DNA of 50,020 bases from Phil1 sp964612925 (GTDB lineage: Bacteria > Bacillota > Clostridia > Christensenellales > CAG-138). Both the position numbers and the translations under genes were made by a program. Location of the stretch: NCBI GenBank assembly GCA_964612925.1, contig CAZTFU010000012.1, positions 1-50,020 of the forward strand, in the 5' to 3' direction. Shown in pieces: positions 8,512 to 16,742 of the stretch. The notes below the pieces were generated by a model. The model saw only the letters and a program-made list of their open reading frames with translations. It ran no database searches and was not told the origin of the DNA. Every line of letters starts with the position of its first letter. Within the stretch, counting starts at the first letter, position 1.

Positions 8512-9635
8512 TCGTCCTTATCCTCCAACTCGGCATCCATTTCCGCCTCAAGAAGTTCATCGGCCGTGGTAAAGTCAAGCTCTTCGGGCCTTACGCTCTT
8601 GTGCATTATGTGTATGGCATCGGGCAGGATAACTATTCCCACTCGGCTGCCGGGGGCGACATAATCGGTTGAATGTATTGTCAAATCAACATCGCCGCAT
8701 TCAACATGGAATTCATAATGTACGCCCATGAACAACACGCTCTTCACCGTGCCGTGCAGGTGTGCGGCCTCATCATCGTGCGCTATCATGTCAATATCCT
8801 CGGGGCGAACGACCACGTCCACGGATTCGTTGTGTGCAAAGCCGCTGTCCACACATTCAAAGTCCCTGCCCATGAAATTGACAAGTAGGTCGCGCTTCAT
8901 AATGCCGGGCAGTATGTTGCTTTCACCGATGAACTTCGCAACGAATACGTTCTTGGGTTCATTATAAATATCGGTAGGTGTGCCTATCTGCTGTATCTGC
9001 CCCTCGTTCATAACGACAATTGTGTCGCTCATGGTGAGCGCTTCCTCTTGGTCGTGCGTTACAAATATAAACGTTATGCCAAGGCGTTGTTGCATCTTTT
9101 TAAGCTCGATCTGCATACCCTTGCGCAGTTTCAGGTCAAGCGCGCCGAGCGGTTCGTCAAGCAAAAGCACCTGCGGCCTGTTCACAAGTGCGCGGGCAAT
9201 GGCAACGCGCTGCTGCTGGCCGCCGCTCAACTGGTCGATATACCTTTTGCCGTAGCCTTTCAAATTGACAAGCTCCAGCATCTCGTTGACGCGGGAATCT
9301 ATCTCAGCGGCGGGCAGTTTCTGTATTTTCAGGCCGAATGCCACGTTATCGTACACGTTAAGGTGCGGGAACAGCGCATACTTTTGAAAAACGGTATTTA
9401 CCCTGCGCTTATACGGCGGCACGGCGGAAACATCCTTGCCGTCTATCAATATGCGGCCTTCGGTGGGCATTGTAAAGCCCGCTATAAGGCGAAGCATAGT
9501 GGTCTTGCCGCAGCCCGACGGGCCGAGCAGGGTCAAAAACTCACCGTCCCTTATATAAAGGTTGATATTTTTAAGCGCGTCATCCTCGCCGTAGGTTTTG
9601 CGGATATCTACAAGATCAATAAGGTGCTTGGACAT
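8508..9635 (-). CDS. potA: Spermidine/putrescine ABC transporter ATP-binding protein
   Basis: The cytoplasmic ATPase of the polyamine importer, 375 residues. Visible motifs in order are Walker A GPSGCGKTT (38-46), Q-loop near VFQKYALFPHL, signature LSGGQQQR, Walker B LLLDEPLGALD and the switch histidine in FVTHDQEEALT. The C-terminal TOBE/OB domain (about 230-345) is the usual regulatory domain of PotA/MalK-type ATPases, followed by an unusually acidic tail rich in Glu and Asp. The gene is 28 bases downstream of the XRE regulator. Confidence 0.95.
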   Translation of the reverse strand: MSKHLIDLVDIRKTYGEDDALKNINLYIRDGEFLTLLGPSGCGKTTMLRLIAGFTMPTEGRILIDGKDVSAVPPYKRRVNTVFQKYALFPHLNVYDNVAFGLKIQKLPAAEIDSRVNEMLELVNLKGYGKRYIDQLSGGQQQRVAIARALVNRPQVLLLDEPLGALDLKLRKGMQIELKKMQQRLGITFIFVTHDQEEALTMSDTIVVMNEGQIQQIGTPTDIYNEPKNVFVAKFIGESNILPGIMKRDLLVNFMGRDFECVDSGFAHNESVDVVVRPEDIDMIAHDDEAAHLHGTVKSVLFMGVHYEFHVECGDVDLTIHSTDYVAPGSRVGIVILPDAIHIMHKSVRPEELDFTTADELLEAEMDAELEDKDE

Positions 9636-9663
9636 TTTACTATACTCTCCTGCTTAATTTATA

Positions 9664-10203
9664 TTAAAAGCTTGGCGGGGTGGATACCCACAGCACCATG
9701 GCTTCGCGCTTGCTTTCGTTTTCTATATAATGCACGGCATTGGGCTTGAAGCAAAAGCTGCATCCTTTGCGAACCTTAAAGCTGTTCTGCCCTATGTGCA
9801 GTACTATGCTGCCGCTCATGACATAGCCGAATTCCTCACCCTCGTGAGGATCCTCCTCCATGGTTTTGCCGCCGCTTGGTAGCGTTACCAATATGGGCTC
9901 AAGCTGATTCTTCTGAGCATTGGGAATAAGCCAGCATATGGAATGCGTGGCATCTTCCTTGACGAATACGTCATCGGGGCCGAAAACCACCTTTTCGTTA
10001 ACATCCCCCTCGCTGAAGAAATCCGCAAGGGTAAGGCCGAGCGCTTCCAGTATGTCCGTAAGGGTAGCTATGGACGGGGAAGTCAGGTCCCTTTCAAGCT
10101 GGGATATAAAGCCCTTTGAAAGTTCTACCCGCGCGGCAAGTTCCTCCTGCGTAAGGCCGAGCGTTATGCGCCGCCTGCGTATTTTTTCCCCTATTTGCAG
10201 CAT
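9664..10203 (-). CDS. XRE-family regulator with C-terminal cupin (PuuR-like)
   Basis: A 179-residue transcription factor. Residues about 5-60 form an HTH_3 domain (GLTQEELAARVELSKGFISQ is the helix-turn-helix). Residues about 105-175 form a cupin sensor domain (MEEDPHEGEEFGYVMSGS). Relatives include PuuR, which controls polyamine use and binds a polyamine as signal. The start was set at 10201-10203 because GGGAGGTG precedes it by five bases; a longer reading frame to 10227 lacks such a site. As first gene of the pot unit, with repeated GTTTAGAAA-type sites around its promoter, it is probably an autoregulator that lets the cell match polyamine uptake to supply. Confidence 0.9.
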   Translation of the reverse strand: MLQIGEKIRRRRITLGLTQEELAARVELSKGFISQLERDLTSPSIATLTDILEALGLTLADFFSEGDVNEKVVFGPDDVFVKEDATHSICWLIPNAQKNQLEPILVTLPSGGKTMEEDPHEGEEFGYVMSGSIVLHIGQNSFKVRKGCSFCFKPNAVHYIENESKREAMVLWVSTPPSF

Positions 10204-10242
10204 GTTTTCACCTCCCGTATCCGGCAAATAGACATTGTAAAC

Positions 10243-10333
10243 CTAAAGTTTAGAAACCCTAAACCGCCGCACATATTAAACCATGTATTGCGAAGAATGT
10301 CAATATAGTATTCATAAACTTTTGGTTTAGAAA
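10243..10333. promoter_or_regulatory. Candidate operators of the cupin-XRE regulator
   Basis: CTAAAGTTTAG (10243-10253) is a perfect palindrome around one base. GTTTAGAAA occurs at 10248-10256 and again at 10325-10333, and CCCTAAACC at 10257-10265 is a related inverted half. The sites bracket the pot promoter: one group lies just downstream of the predicted start and one just upstream of -35. This arrangement fits repression by the first gene of the operon. Confidence 0.55.
10275..10303 (-). promoter_or_regulatory. Sigma-A promoter of the XRE-pot-MATE operon
   Basis: On the minus strand TTGACA (10303-10298) and TTTAAT (10280-10275) are separated by 17 bases. The predicted start is near 10268, so the palindrome at 10243-10253 lies in the early transcribed region. 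Confidence 0.7.
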
Positions 10334-10389
10334 TATGCTTTGTGTGAGCGGTGATTGTTCGGTGCCGTCTTAACGCGGTCTTTACAAAG

Positions 10390-10418
10390 TGGACAAAGGC
10401 CGAAAAGCGGTGTATAAT
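10390..10418 (+). promoter_or_regulatory. Sigma-A promoter of trkA-trkH
   Basis: TGGACA (10390-10395) and TATAAT (10413-10418) are separated by 17 bases, 38 bases before the trkA start codon. Confidence 0.7.
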
Positions 10419-10455
10419 ACCCAAAAATCCAAGTCGGAAGGGGCGTTGATGCGGT

Positions 10456-11823
10456 ATGAAGATCGTTATTGTCGGAGACGGTAAAGTGGGCTACGCGCTT
10501 ACCAAATCGCTTTCGGAAGAGGGACACGATGTTGTGGTGATAGACAACAACCGAAAGATACTTCTCTCCTCGCAGGAGGAGCTGGATGTGGCCGTGGTTG
10601 ACGGCAACGGTGCAAGCGTTGAGGTGCAGAGGGAAGCGGGCGTTGCATCGGCGGATTTGCTTATCGCCGCAACCAATATGGACGAAACGAACCTACTGTG
10701 CTGCATGGTGGCAAAAAAGCTTGGGTGCAAGCACACGATCGCTCGCGTAAGGAATCCCGAATACGATCAGCAGATACGTTTTATGCGTGACGAGCTTGGC
10801 CTTTCGATGGTAATAAACCCCGAAAAGGCCGCCGCACTTGAGATATTCCGCCTGTTGCAGTTCCCGACATTTCTTAAAAGGGATTCGTTTGCCCGCGGCA
10901 GTGCGGAACTTGTGGAGCTGAAACTTAAAGAGGATAACCCGCTTGTGGGAAAGCCGTTACAGCAATTCCGCATGATAGCGGATGTAAATGCGCTTGCGTG
11001 CGCGGTGGAACGTGACGGGGGCATATACATACCCAAGGGCGATTTTATACTGCGCGCCGGTGATAAGGTCACCATTGCGGCGGATGCGGCCGACCTTGTC
11101 AGGCTTATAAAGAATCTGAAGGTATATTCGCCAAAGGCACAGCATGTTATGATAATCGGCGGCAGCCGCACGGCCACATATCTTGCACAGCGGCTTATCC
11201 GAAGCAAGATACGCCTGACGATAATAGAGCAGGACGAAAAGCGGTGCATGGATTTAAGTGAGGCACTGCCGCAGGCGACCGTTATACACGGCAACGGCAC
11301 GGACAAAAAACTGCTTTTAAGCGAGGGCATTGCCGCAACGGATGCGGTGGTAACGCTTACGGGCATTGATGAAGAAAACCTTATTGTGTCCATGTTTGCA
11401 AACTATGTCGGCGTACCCAAGAGCATAACCAAAATAAACCGCACCGAATATAACCCGATATTCGAAAGCATGGGCATAGACAGCATAGTCAGCCCAAAAT
11501 TGCTTACCGCAAACGAAATAACGCGATATGTTCGCGCCATGGAAGATACCACGGGCGGCAGTGTTATAACGCTGAGCAGAATAGTTGACGGCAAGGCGGA
11601 GGCACTGGAATTCTCCGTAAAGGGCGAAGGCGGATTCATCGATAAGCCGCTTTATAAGCTGAAGCTGAAAAAGAACATCCTCATAGCGGCCATAATAAGG
11701 GCGAGAAGGGTGATAATCCCATCGGGTTCCGACGTTATGCAAAAGGGTGACACCGTGATAATCGTTACCGAGGCGGACAGGGCCATACACGATTTGAAGG
11801 ATATATTTGAAGGCGAAGTATGA
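10456..11823 (+). CDS. trkA: Trk potassium uptake regulatory subunit TrkA
   Basis: The cytoplasmic NAD(H)/nucleotide-binding gating subunit of the Trk potassium channel, 455 residues. It has two RCK_N-RCK_C halves: the first Rossmann motif is GDGKVG (7-12) and the second begins HVMIIGGSRTATYLA near residue 231. Each half ends in a TrkA_C domain (about 140-220 and 370-450). The ribosome site GGAAGGGG is somewhat far (about 12 bases) from ATG, but the N-terminus MKIVIVGDGKVGYAL is standard. The stop overlaps the trkH start by four bases, so the two subunits are translationally coupled. Confidence 0.94.
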   Translation: MKIVIVGDGKVGYALTKSLSEEGHDVVVIDNNRKILLSSQEELDVAVVDGNGASVEVQREAGVASADLLIAATNMDETNLLCCMVAKKLGCKHTIARVRNPEYDQQIRFMRDELGLSMVINPEKAAALEIFRLLQFPTFLKRDSFARGSAELVELKLKEDNPLVGKPLQQFRMIADVNALACAVERDGGIYIPKGDFILRAGDKVTIAADAADLVRLIKNLKVYSPKAQHVMIIGGSRTATYLAQRLIRSKIRLTIIEQDEKRCMDLSEALPQATVIHGNGTDKKLLLSEGIAATDAVVTLTGIDEENLIVSMFANYVGVPKSITKINRTEYNPIFESMGIDSIVSPKLLTANEITRYVRAMEDTTGGSVITLSRIVDGKAEALEFSVKGEGGFIDKPLYKLKLKKNILIAAIIRARRVIIPSGSDVMQKGDTVIIVTEADRAIHDLKDIFEGEV

Positions 11824-13277
11824 ACATAAAGGCTGTCGGATTTTATATAGGAAACGTGCTCAGACTGCTTGCCGTAATGATGCTGCCGCCGCTGCTTATA
11901 GCCTTTTTCGGCAAGGAGCAGGGCACAGTGAGCGCGTTTGCACTCAGCATGGGCATAACGCTTGCGGTAGGACTGCTTCTTTTGCTTATAAAGCGTCCCG
12001 GCACGGGCGGAGTAAGACCTGCGGAGGGCTTTGTTACGGTTTCACTGAGCTGGATACTCATATCCCTGTTCGGTTGTCTGCCGTTTTATATAAGCGGCTA
12101 TATTCCCCGCTTTATAGATTGCGTGTTTGAAACCGTGTCGGGCTTTACCACCACGGGAGCCACAATACTTTCAAATGTTGAGGCACTGCCGAACAGCCTG
12201 CTTTACTGGCGCTCGTTCACACATTGGATAGGCGGCATGGGCGTGCTTGTATTCATGCTGGCGATAGTGCCGCTTGCAAAGGGCAACGGCGAAAGCATGC
12301 ACCTTCTTCGTGCGGAAAGTCCGGGCCCCGATGTGGGCAAGCTTACCGCCAAAATGCGGGACAGTACGCGCGCATTGTATTTTATTTATATTGTAATGAC
12401 GTTGATACTGTTCATACTTCTGCTTGCGGGCGGCATGCCGCTTTTTGACAGCGTGGTGAACACGTTTGCTACGGCGGGCACGGGCGGCTTTGCGATAAAG
12501 AATGCAAGCATTGCCGCATATCCGAGCCATTATCTGCAAACGGTGCTTGCGGTCGGCATGATGGTTTTCGGCATAAACTTTAACGTGTTCTATTTTATTA
12601 TAATAGGAAAGGGACTTCAGGCCGTAAAGGGCGAGGAGTTTCGCGCATACATCGGCATAATAGCCGCAAGCACGCTTATGATTGCCATAAATATATTGCC
12701 AGAGTACGGCACGTTTTATGAATCGCTGCACCAGAGCTTTTTCCAAGTGTCAAGCGTTATAACCACAACGGGCTTTGCAACGGCGGATTTTGACAAATGG
12801 CCCGAGTTTTCGCGGCTGATACTTGTGGGCCTTATGGTGATAGGCGCGTGTGCGGGCTCTACGGGCGGCGGAATAAAGGTGGCGCGCGTAATTATGCTGC
12901 TGAAGGAGCTGAAGGCCGAAATAATGCGCGCCGTGCGGCCAAGGCGTGTGGAAACGGTGTGCATAGACGGCAAACGCATTGATGCATCCGTCATGCGCAA
13001 CACATATGGTTTTATGTCCGCATATATTGTGATAAGCGCCGTGTCCATGCTTATAGTGGCGCTTGATAATTTTGACTTTACCACTACCGTTACGGGCGTT
13101 CTGACCTGCATGGGGAACGTGGGCCCGGGGCTTTCCATGGTGGGCCCCACGGGCAACTTCGGCGCATTTTCGGATATAAGCAAAATTGTGCTTTCGCTTG
13201 ACATGCTTTTCGGCAGGCTTGAAATATTCCCGCTTATACTCGTGTTCAGCCCAAAGGTATGGCGCAGGCGTGCATAA
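11820..13277 (+). CDS. trkH: Trk potassium uptake channel subunit TrkH
   Basis: The membrane pore subunit of the Trk system, 485 residues. All four selectivity-filter loops of the pseudo-fourfold channel can be seen: SGFTTTGATIL (about 103-113), FATAGTGGFA (about 218-227), ITTTGFATAD (about 317-326) and TCMGNVGPGL (about 423-432). The membrane helices between them are clear. It overlaps trkA by ATGA and is followed by the tRNA-Ala promoter; no other gene follows in the unit. Confidence 0.94.
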   Translation: MNIKAVGFYIGNVLRLLAVMMLPPLLIAFFGKEQGTVSAFALSMGITLAVGLLLLLIKRPGTGGVRPAEGFVTVSLSWILISLFGCLPFYISGYIPRFIDCVFETVSGFTTTGATILSNVEALPNSLLYWRSFTHWIGGMGVLVFMLAIVPLAKGNGESMHLLRAESPGPDVGKLTAKMRDSTRALYFIYIVMTLILFILLLAGGMPLFDSVVNTFATAGTGGFAIKNASIAAYPSHYLQTVLAVGMMVFGINFNVFYFIIIGKGLQAVKGEEFRAYIGIIAASTLMIAINILPEYGTFYESLHQSFFQVSSVITTTGFATADFDKWPEFSRLILVGLMVIGACAGSTGGGIKVARVIMLLKELKAEIMRAVRPRRVETVCIDGKRIDASVMRNTYGFMSAYIVISAVSMLIVALDNFDFTTTVTGVLTCMGNVGPGLSMVGPTGNFGAFSDISKIVLSLDMLFGRLEIFPLILVFSPKVWRRRA

Positions 13278-13297
13278 ACATTTAAGCAAAAAAGTGC

Positions 13298-13326
13298 TTT
13301 ACAAAACACGGCCTATGCAGTATAAT
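13298..13326 (+). promoter_or_regulatory. Sigma-A promoter of tRNA-Ala
   Basis: TTTACA (13298-13303) and a perfect TATAAT (13321-13326) are separated by 17 bases, with the tRNA starting 30 bases after the -10 box. Confidence 0.8.
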
Positions 13327-13355
13327 ACATCTTGCGCACTGAGAAGCGCAGGAAT

Positions 13356-13432
13356 GGGGCTTTAGCGAAGTTGGCTATCGCGCTACACTGGCAGTGTAGA
13401 GATCACCGGTTCGAATCCGGTAAGCTCCACCA
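13356..13432 (+). tRNA. tRNA-Ala (anticodon GGC)
   Basis: Full cloverleaf: acceptor GGGGCTT/AAGCTCC, containing the G3-U70 wobble pair that marks alanine tRNAs; anticodon stem CTACA/TGTAG around CTGGCAG (anticodon GGC); T-arm ACCGG-TTCGAAT-CCGGT; and an encoded CCA at 13430-13432. It forms the left border of the accessory island. Confidence 0.95.
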
Positions 13433-13436
13433 GAAC

Positions 13437-13485
13437 CGGACATCGATTTTGATACAATGACTATCACGATCGGTGTCCGTTTTTT
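13437..13485 (+). terminator. Intrinsic terminator after tRNA-Ala
   Basis: The 11-bp stem CGGACATCGAT (13437-13447) pairs with ATCGGTGTCCG (13469-13479, one G-T pair) and is followed by T6 (13480-13485). It starts five bases after the tRNA CCA. Confidence 0.8.
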
Positions 13486-13530
13486 GCAAAGCCCCTTGAT
13501 TTGCAAGGCTTTTTCGATACTTTTAACGAT

Positions 13531-13620
13531 AACAGGCTCTATGACAGTTCAGAAATGATTTCCATAGAGCCCTGTTTAAATTTTGCAGAGATACCCTTTA
13601 ACGAAGGAGCCTGAAAGGGT
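13531..13620. repeat. Two hairpins at the left end of the island
   Basis: AACAGGCTCTATG (13531-13543) pairs with CATAGAGCCCTGTT (13563-13576) with one bulged base. ACCCTTT (13593-13599) pairs with AAAGGGT (13614-13620). They lie downstream of the minus-strand gene at 13706-14614 and may help end its transcription, though neither has a clean T-tract on that strand. Confidence 0.4.
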
Positions 13621-13705
13621 GTGCATTATTAAATTATTCCTCGACTTATCACTGTCCTTATCTCGTGCAAACGGATTGACAAACGAACAATTTAATGGTA
13701 ATATA

Positions 13706-14614
13706 TTAATGGTCCTTGTTTGTTTTATCGATACGCTTGTCTGCTCTGTAAACCAAACGAGAAATCTGACGGGCAATAGCAGCACGGTCATTCGTGTCAG
13801 CTTTGACGGATTTTGCCGTTACCTTGCGGTCAGCGAAGATACTGTGAATGGATGCAAATTCAATGCTGTTTTTCTTGGCAACATTGAAGATGATTTTGGC
13901 ACAAGTGAGCTCACAGCCGTTGTCGATAATCATATTTGTCAATTCGCGGGGCTTCATACCGAGATGGGTGCAAGCCAGTCTCGCCATAGCCTCGGCAGGA
14001 CGCTCGCTGAGAAGAGCAATTTCACGAAGAATGGTTGCCTTCTTTTCTGCCAGCCCTCTTGCCCGCTTGGCCTTGAGTATTTTGGTGAGCTCCATGACAG
14101 TTTCGCGTTCGACATGAAGCCGCTCAGGATTATATGTATCATCGGCGATGATATTCTCGTAGGTATATGCGTTTTCTGTCGCAACGTCGGAACCTTCAAT
14201 CGTACTGTTAAGCGATACGATCTTGAAGTCGTGAGGAAGCTTTTTAAAGCAATTATTTACTATGCTATTACAGATGGTATAACAGTAATTCTTCTGCTTC
14301 TCGATAGGTTGGCGCAGAACGAGATCGAGCTTATCGATGATTCTGAGGACACAGTCGTTTTTAATCTCGTCTCTCGTGGTAACACCGCAGAGCTCAAGCA
14401 CATCGATTTTCTTGGAGTTGCCGGGAAGAATTTCGCCTTCGGCATTCCTGCCACTGGTCTTGGAAAGAAGAGCGAAGTGGCAGAACTCCATCAGTGCGAG
14501 CCAGAATTCGGTGTAGAGATGCTGGTTTTTCATCAGAGCAGCCTTGGTGGTAATACCATTCTCGTGGATGGTGTTGAGAACGTTTACGAAAGCAGTGCAA
14601 GTAGCCTTTTTCAT
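13706..14614 (-). CDS. Hypothetical protein, possibly sigma-70-like
   Basis: A 302-residue protein that I cannot assign firmly. The order of segments resembles a sigma-70 type factor: a region with NYCYTICNSIVNNCFKKLP (about 108-126), a VSLNSTIEG linker, an acidic ENIIADDTYNPERLHVERE stretch (about 153-171), then helical repeats that could hold a DNA-binding unit. This is a resemblance in layout only. The start is supported by AAGGAG 9 bases before ATG. It is the first island gene after tRNA-Ala, stands alone on the minus strand and diverges from the NACHT pair, so a regulatory role for the neighbouring genes is possible. Confidence 0.6.
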   Translation of the reverse strand: MKKATCTAFVNVLNTIHENGITTKAALMKNQHLYTEFWLALMEFCHFALLSKTSGRNAEGEILPGNSKKIDVLELCGVTTRDEIKNDCVLRIIDKLDLVLRQPIEKQKNYCYTICNSIVNNCFKKLPHDFKIVSLNSTIEGSDVATENAYTYENIIADDTYNPERLHVERETVMELTKILKAKRARGLAEKKATILREIALLSERPAEAMARLACTHLGMKPRELTNMIIDNGCELTCAKIIFNVAKKNSIEFASIHSIFADRKVTAKSVKADTNDRAAIARQISRLVYRADKRIDKTNKDH

Positions 14615-14724
14615 GAGTAGAATCTCCTTTTGGTTTGTATTGAGGGAGGAGTCGCAAACACGATAGGCTTGCTTGTCCTGACCTCTGATGGAATTATCTC
14701 AAACAAAAAAGGAAACTATTGGGG

Positions 14725-14761
14725 ACGGGATAAGGGAAAAATAAAAGAAAAAACGGGATAA
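14725..14761 (+). promoter_or_regulatory. Direct repeat ACGGGATAA upstream of the NACHT pair
   Basis: ACGGGATAA occurs at 14725-14733 and 14753-14761 (28 bases apart) in an otherwise A-rich stretch, 33 bases before the start at 14794. I see no good sigma-A promoter here, so these may be activator or alternative-sigma sites. Confidence 0.3.
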
Positions 14762-14793
14762 TTTGATGGAATGTGAATAACGGAGGTAGTTGT

Positions 14794-16742
14794 ATGGGTA
14801 CTTGGGTGATATCCGATGGTTGTACAATAGATGAACACTCAATTGAGCACAATGTTCTTAATGGGGGTAAATCTATCCATTTACGTCCGAAATGTTGGGC
14901 TTTACTTATAGCCCTATTAGACGCAAGAAAGCATAATAGAATCCTCTCTTTCGAAAATATAGGGGAGGTTTTATGGCCGAACGATGGCGGATGGGATGAG
15001 GGAAGAAAGGACTCACTGAAGAAAGTGTTGGACGAAATCAAAAGCGCAATCGGATCCGACTCAATCGGCAACACCTATGGAACGGGGTATTTTCTGGCAT
15101 ATAACATAAAAGAAGTAGTTACTTCACACATAGACAGAAACGAGTATTATGAAAAGCTGTGGCTAAATCACCACAAAGGCACTGTAAGAGACCATGTTGC
15201 GACAGGCAACGTCCGAGAGCTTGTTGACTTTTTTGTTTTGCCCTCAATTACCGCACAAAACGGGAGCACTATTGAGTCTCCTTTTTCGGGCGCGCACTTC
15301 TCAAAATTCTTAATGGCCGGTTCCGGGTTTGGAAAATCAACTTTGCTTGACATTCTGTTGCTCTGTAATGTGGTAGATGAACTTGTGGATTCGGAATCTC
15401 AAGCTTTAAGCATAAATTCTAAGGCTAAAATCCAAGAATATCGCAGACTGAGAGAATCCTTATTCGGTGTATCTGATGTGCGAATGTTTCCGGTCTTTAT
15501 TCATTCAGACAGGGCGAACACGAAAACATATTCATCGGTACTTGAACTTGCGGAGGCTAACGAGACAGATTGTTTCGAATCAATGGTGGAAGAGGCTCAT
15601 CATACCGGACTTTGCTTTTTTTGATAGATTCCATTGATGAAGTCGAATCTGATAATCTTGTTTATTATCTGGAATCAATCAAAAAAATGCTTTCGGATTA
15701 TCCGAAAGCCAATGTAGTATTTGCCAGTCGATTTTTAGGGAAGAAATCGTTGCCGTTTGAATATGATTTGCTGCATATTAAGGAGTTAAGCATAGATGCT
15801 ATAAAAAGAATAACCTTTTCTATGCTTTCCGAAGGCGAAGCAAACAAAGTGCTTGAGAGGCTTAGTAATAACCCCTACCTGTATTCCTTAACAAAAAATC
15901 CTTTTATTTTAATGACCATACTTGAAACCAAAGGAGATGGCCTTGTTCACCACTTGATAGAGTCAAGTGTTAATGCTGTAATTGATCGCAGATGGGATAA
16001 GCAACGTTACGGTATATCTACAGAGAACATTGAGTTGCTTTTGGGATTCCTTGCATGTAAATTTGTGTTTGGAAACAAAAATGATGCAGATATTTCCGAG
16101 ATCCGTCAATGCTTTATAAAGGCGAGAGACAATCTTAAGCTCTATGGTGTTTCCTATGATGTTCCAAGCCAAAACATAGAATCTTTCTTGAAAGTATTAT
16201 CAAGTCAGTCCGGTATTCTTAATGTTATTAATCAGCACCATGTAGAGAAGTACCTATTTCAAGACACCTTAGTTATGTGTTGGCTGGCTGCAAATTATAT
16301 CAACAAGATTATTAATAAGTCCGGCGAAATGCATGAATGGGACGGTATGAGTGGCATATGGGCAAATGTATACTGGTTAAATAATTTTCTCCGTACAATA
16401 ACGTCAAAGGAACCCTATCTTTCGATTTCGGCAGTAAATGTTCTTGTCATGACACTGGTGATGAGTGGCGAAGACCATTCTCCAGACATACAAAAGAGCA
16501 TATTATACTTTTTGGTTTGTCGAGATGCTATAAGTTTGAACGAGCAGGAGCAACTGAATATTTGCATAGGATACAGAGACATTATCAATAACTTGTTTGG
16601 GGAAAACAATATTACAAATAGTTCGAGTAGTGATTCACTGAAACTAATCCGGAAAATGCTTGATATTCACACAAGTCAAACGAAAATAAGTACAGTAGTT
16701 TCGGTAGATTGGCACAGAGAGAGGACATATTATGATTTCTAA
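14794..16742 (+). CDS. NACHT-type STAND NTPase with N-terminal winged-helix domain, frameshifted at a T7 tract
   Basis: Two reading frames together give one protein of about 649 residues. The first frame (from ATG 14794, GGAGG seven bases upstream) has a Trans_reg_C-type winged helix at about residues 10-102 (LRPKCWALLIALL, then YGTGYFLAY) and Walker A GSGFGKST at 176-183. It stops at 15622-15624 within a run of seven T (15616-15622). In the -1 frame the next residues are FLIDSIDE, the missing Walker B, and the protein continues to 16742. One extra T would fuse them as LCFFLIDSIDE. The break splits Walker A from Walker B, so the gene is off unless the reading frame is restored by slippage, or the base call is wrong. 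It overlaps the next NACHT gene. Related STAND NTPases serve in phage defence; the trigger here is unknown. Confidence 0.75.

Noticed and set aside
7648..8664. Long open frame on the plus strand opposite potB/potA
   Set aside because: It is antisense to well supported transporter genes, is rich in His, Arg and Tyr as expected of shadow frames, and has no ribosome site.
13583..14620. 345-codon plus-strand frame opposite the possible sigma-like gene
   Set aside because: Considered as the real gene, but the minus-strand frame has a correct ribosome site (AAGGAG) and more protein-like composition; the plus frame starts inside a hairpin.
15616..15622. Classical ribosomal -1 frameshift at the T7 tract
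   Set aside because: The zero-frame heptamer is C TTT TTT, which does not allow clean re-pairing in both sites, and I saw no strong stimulating hairpin right after it; transcript slippage, phase variation or a sequencing error fit better.
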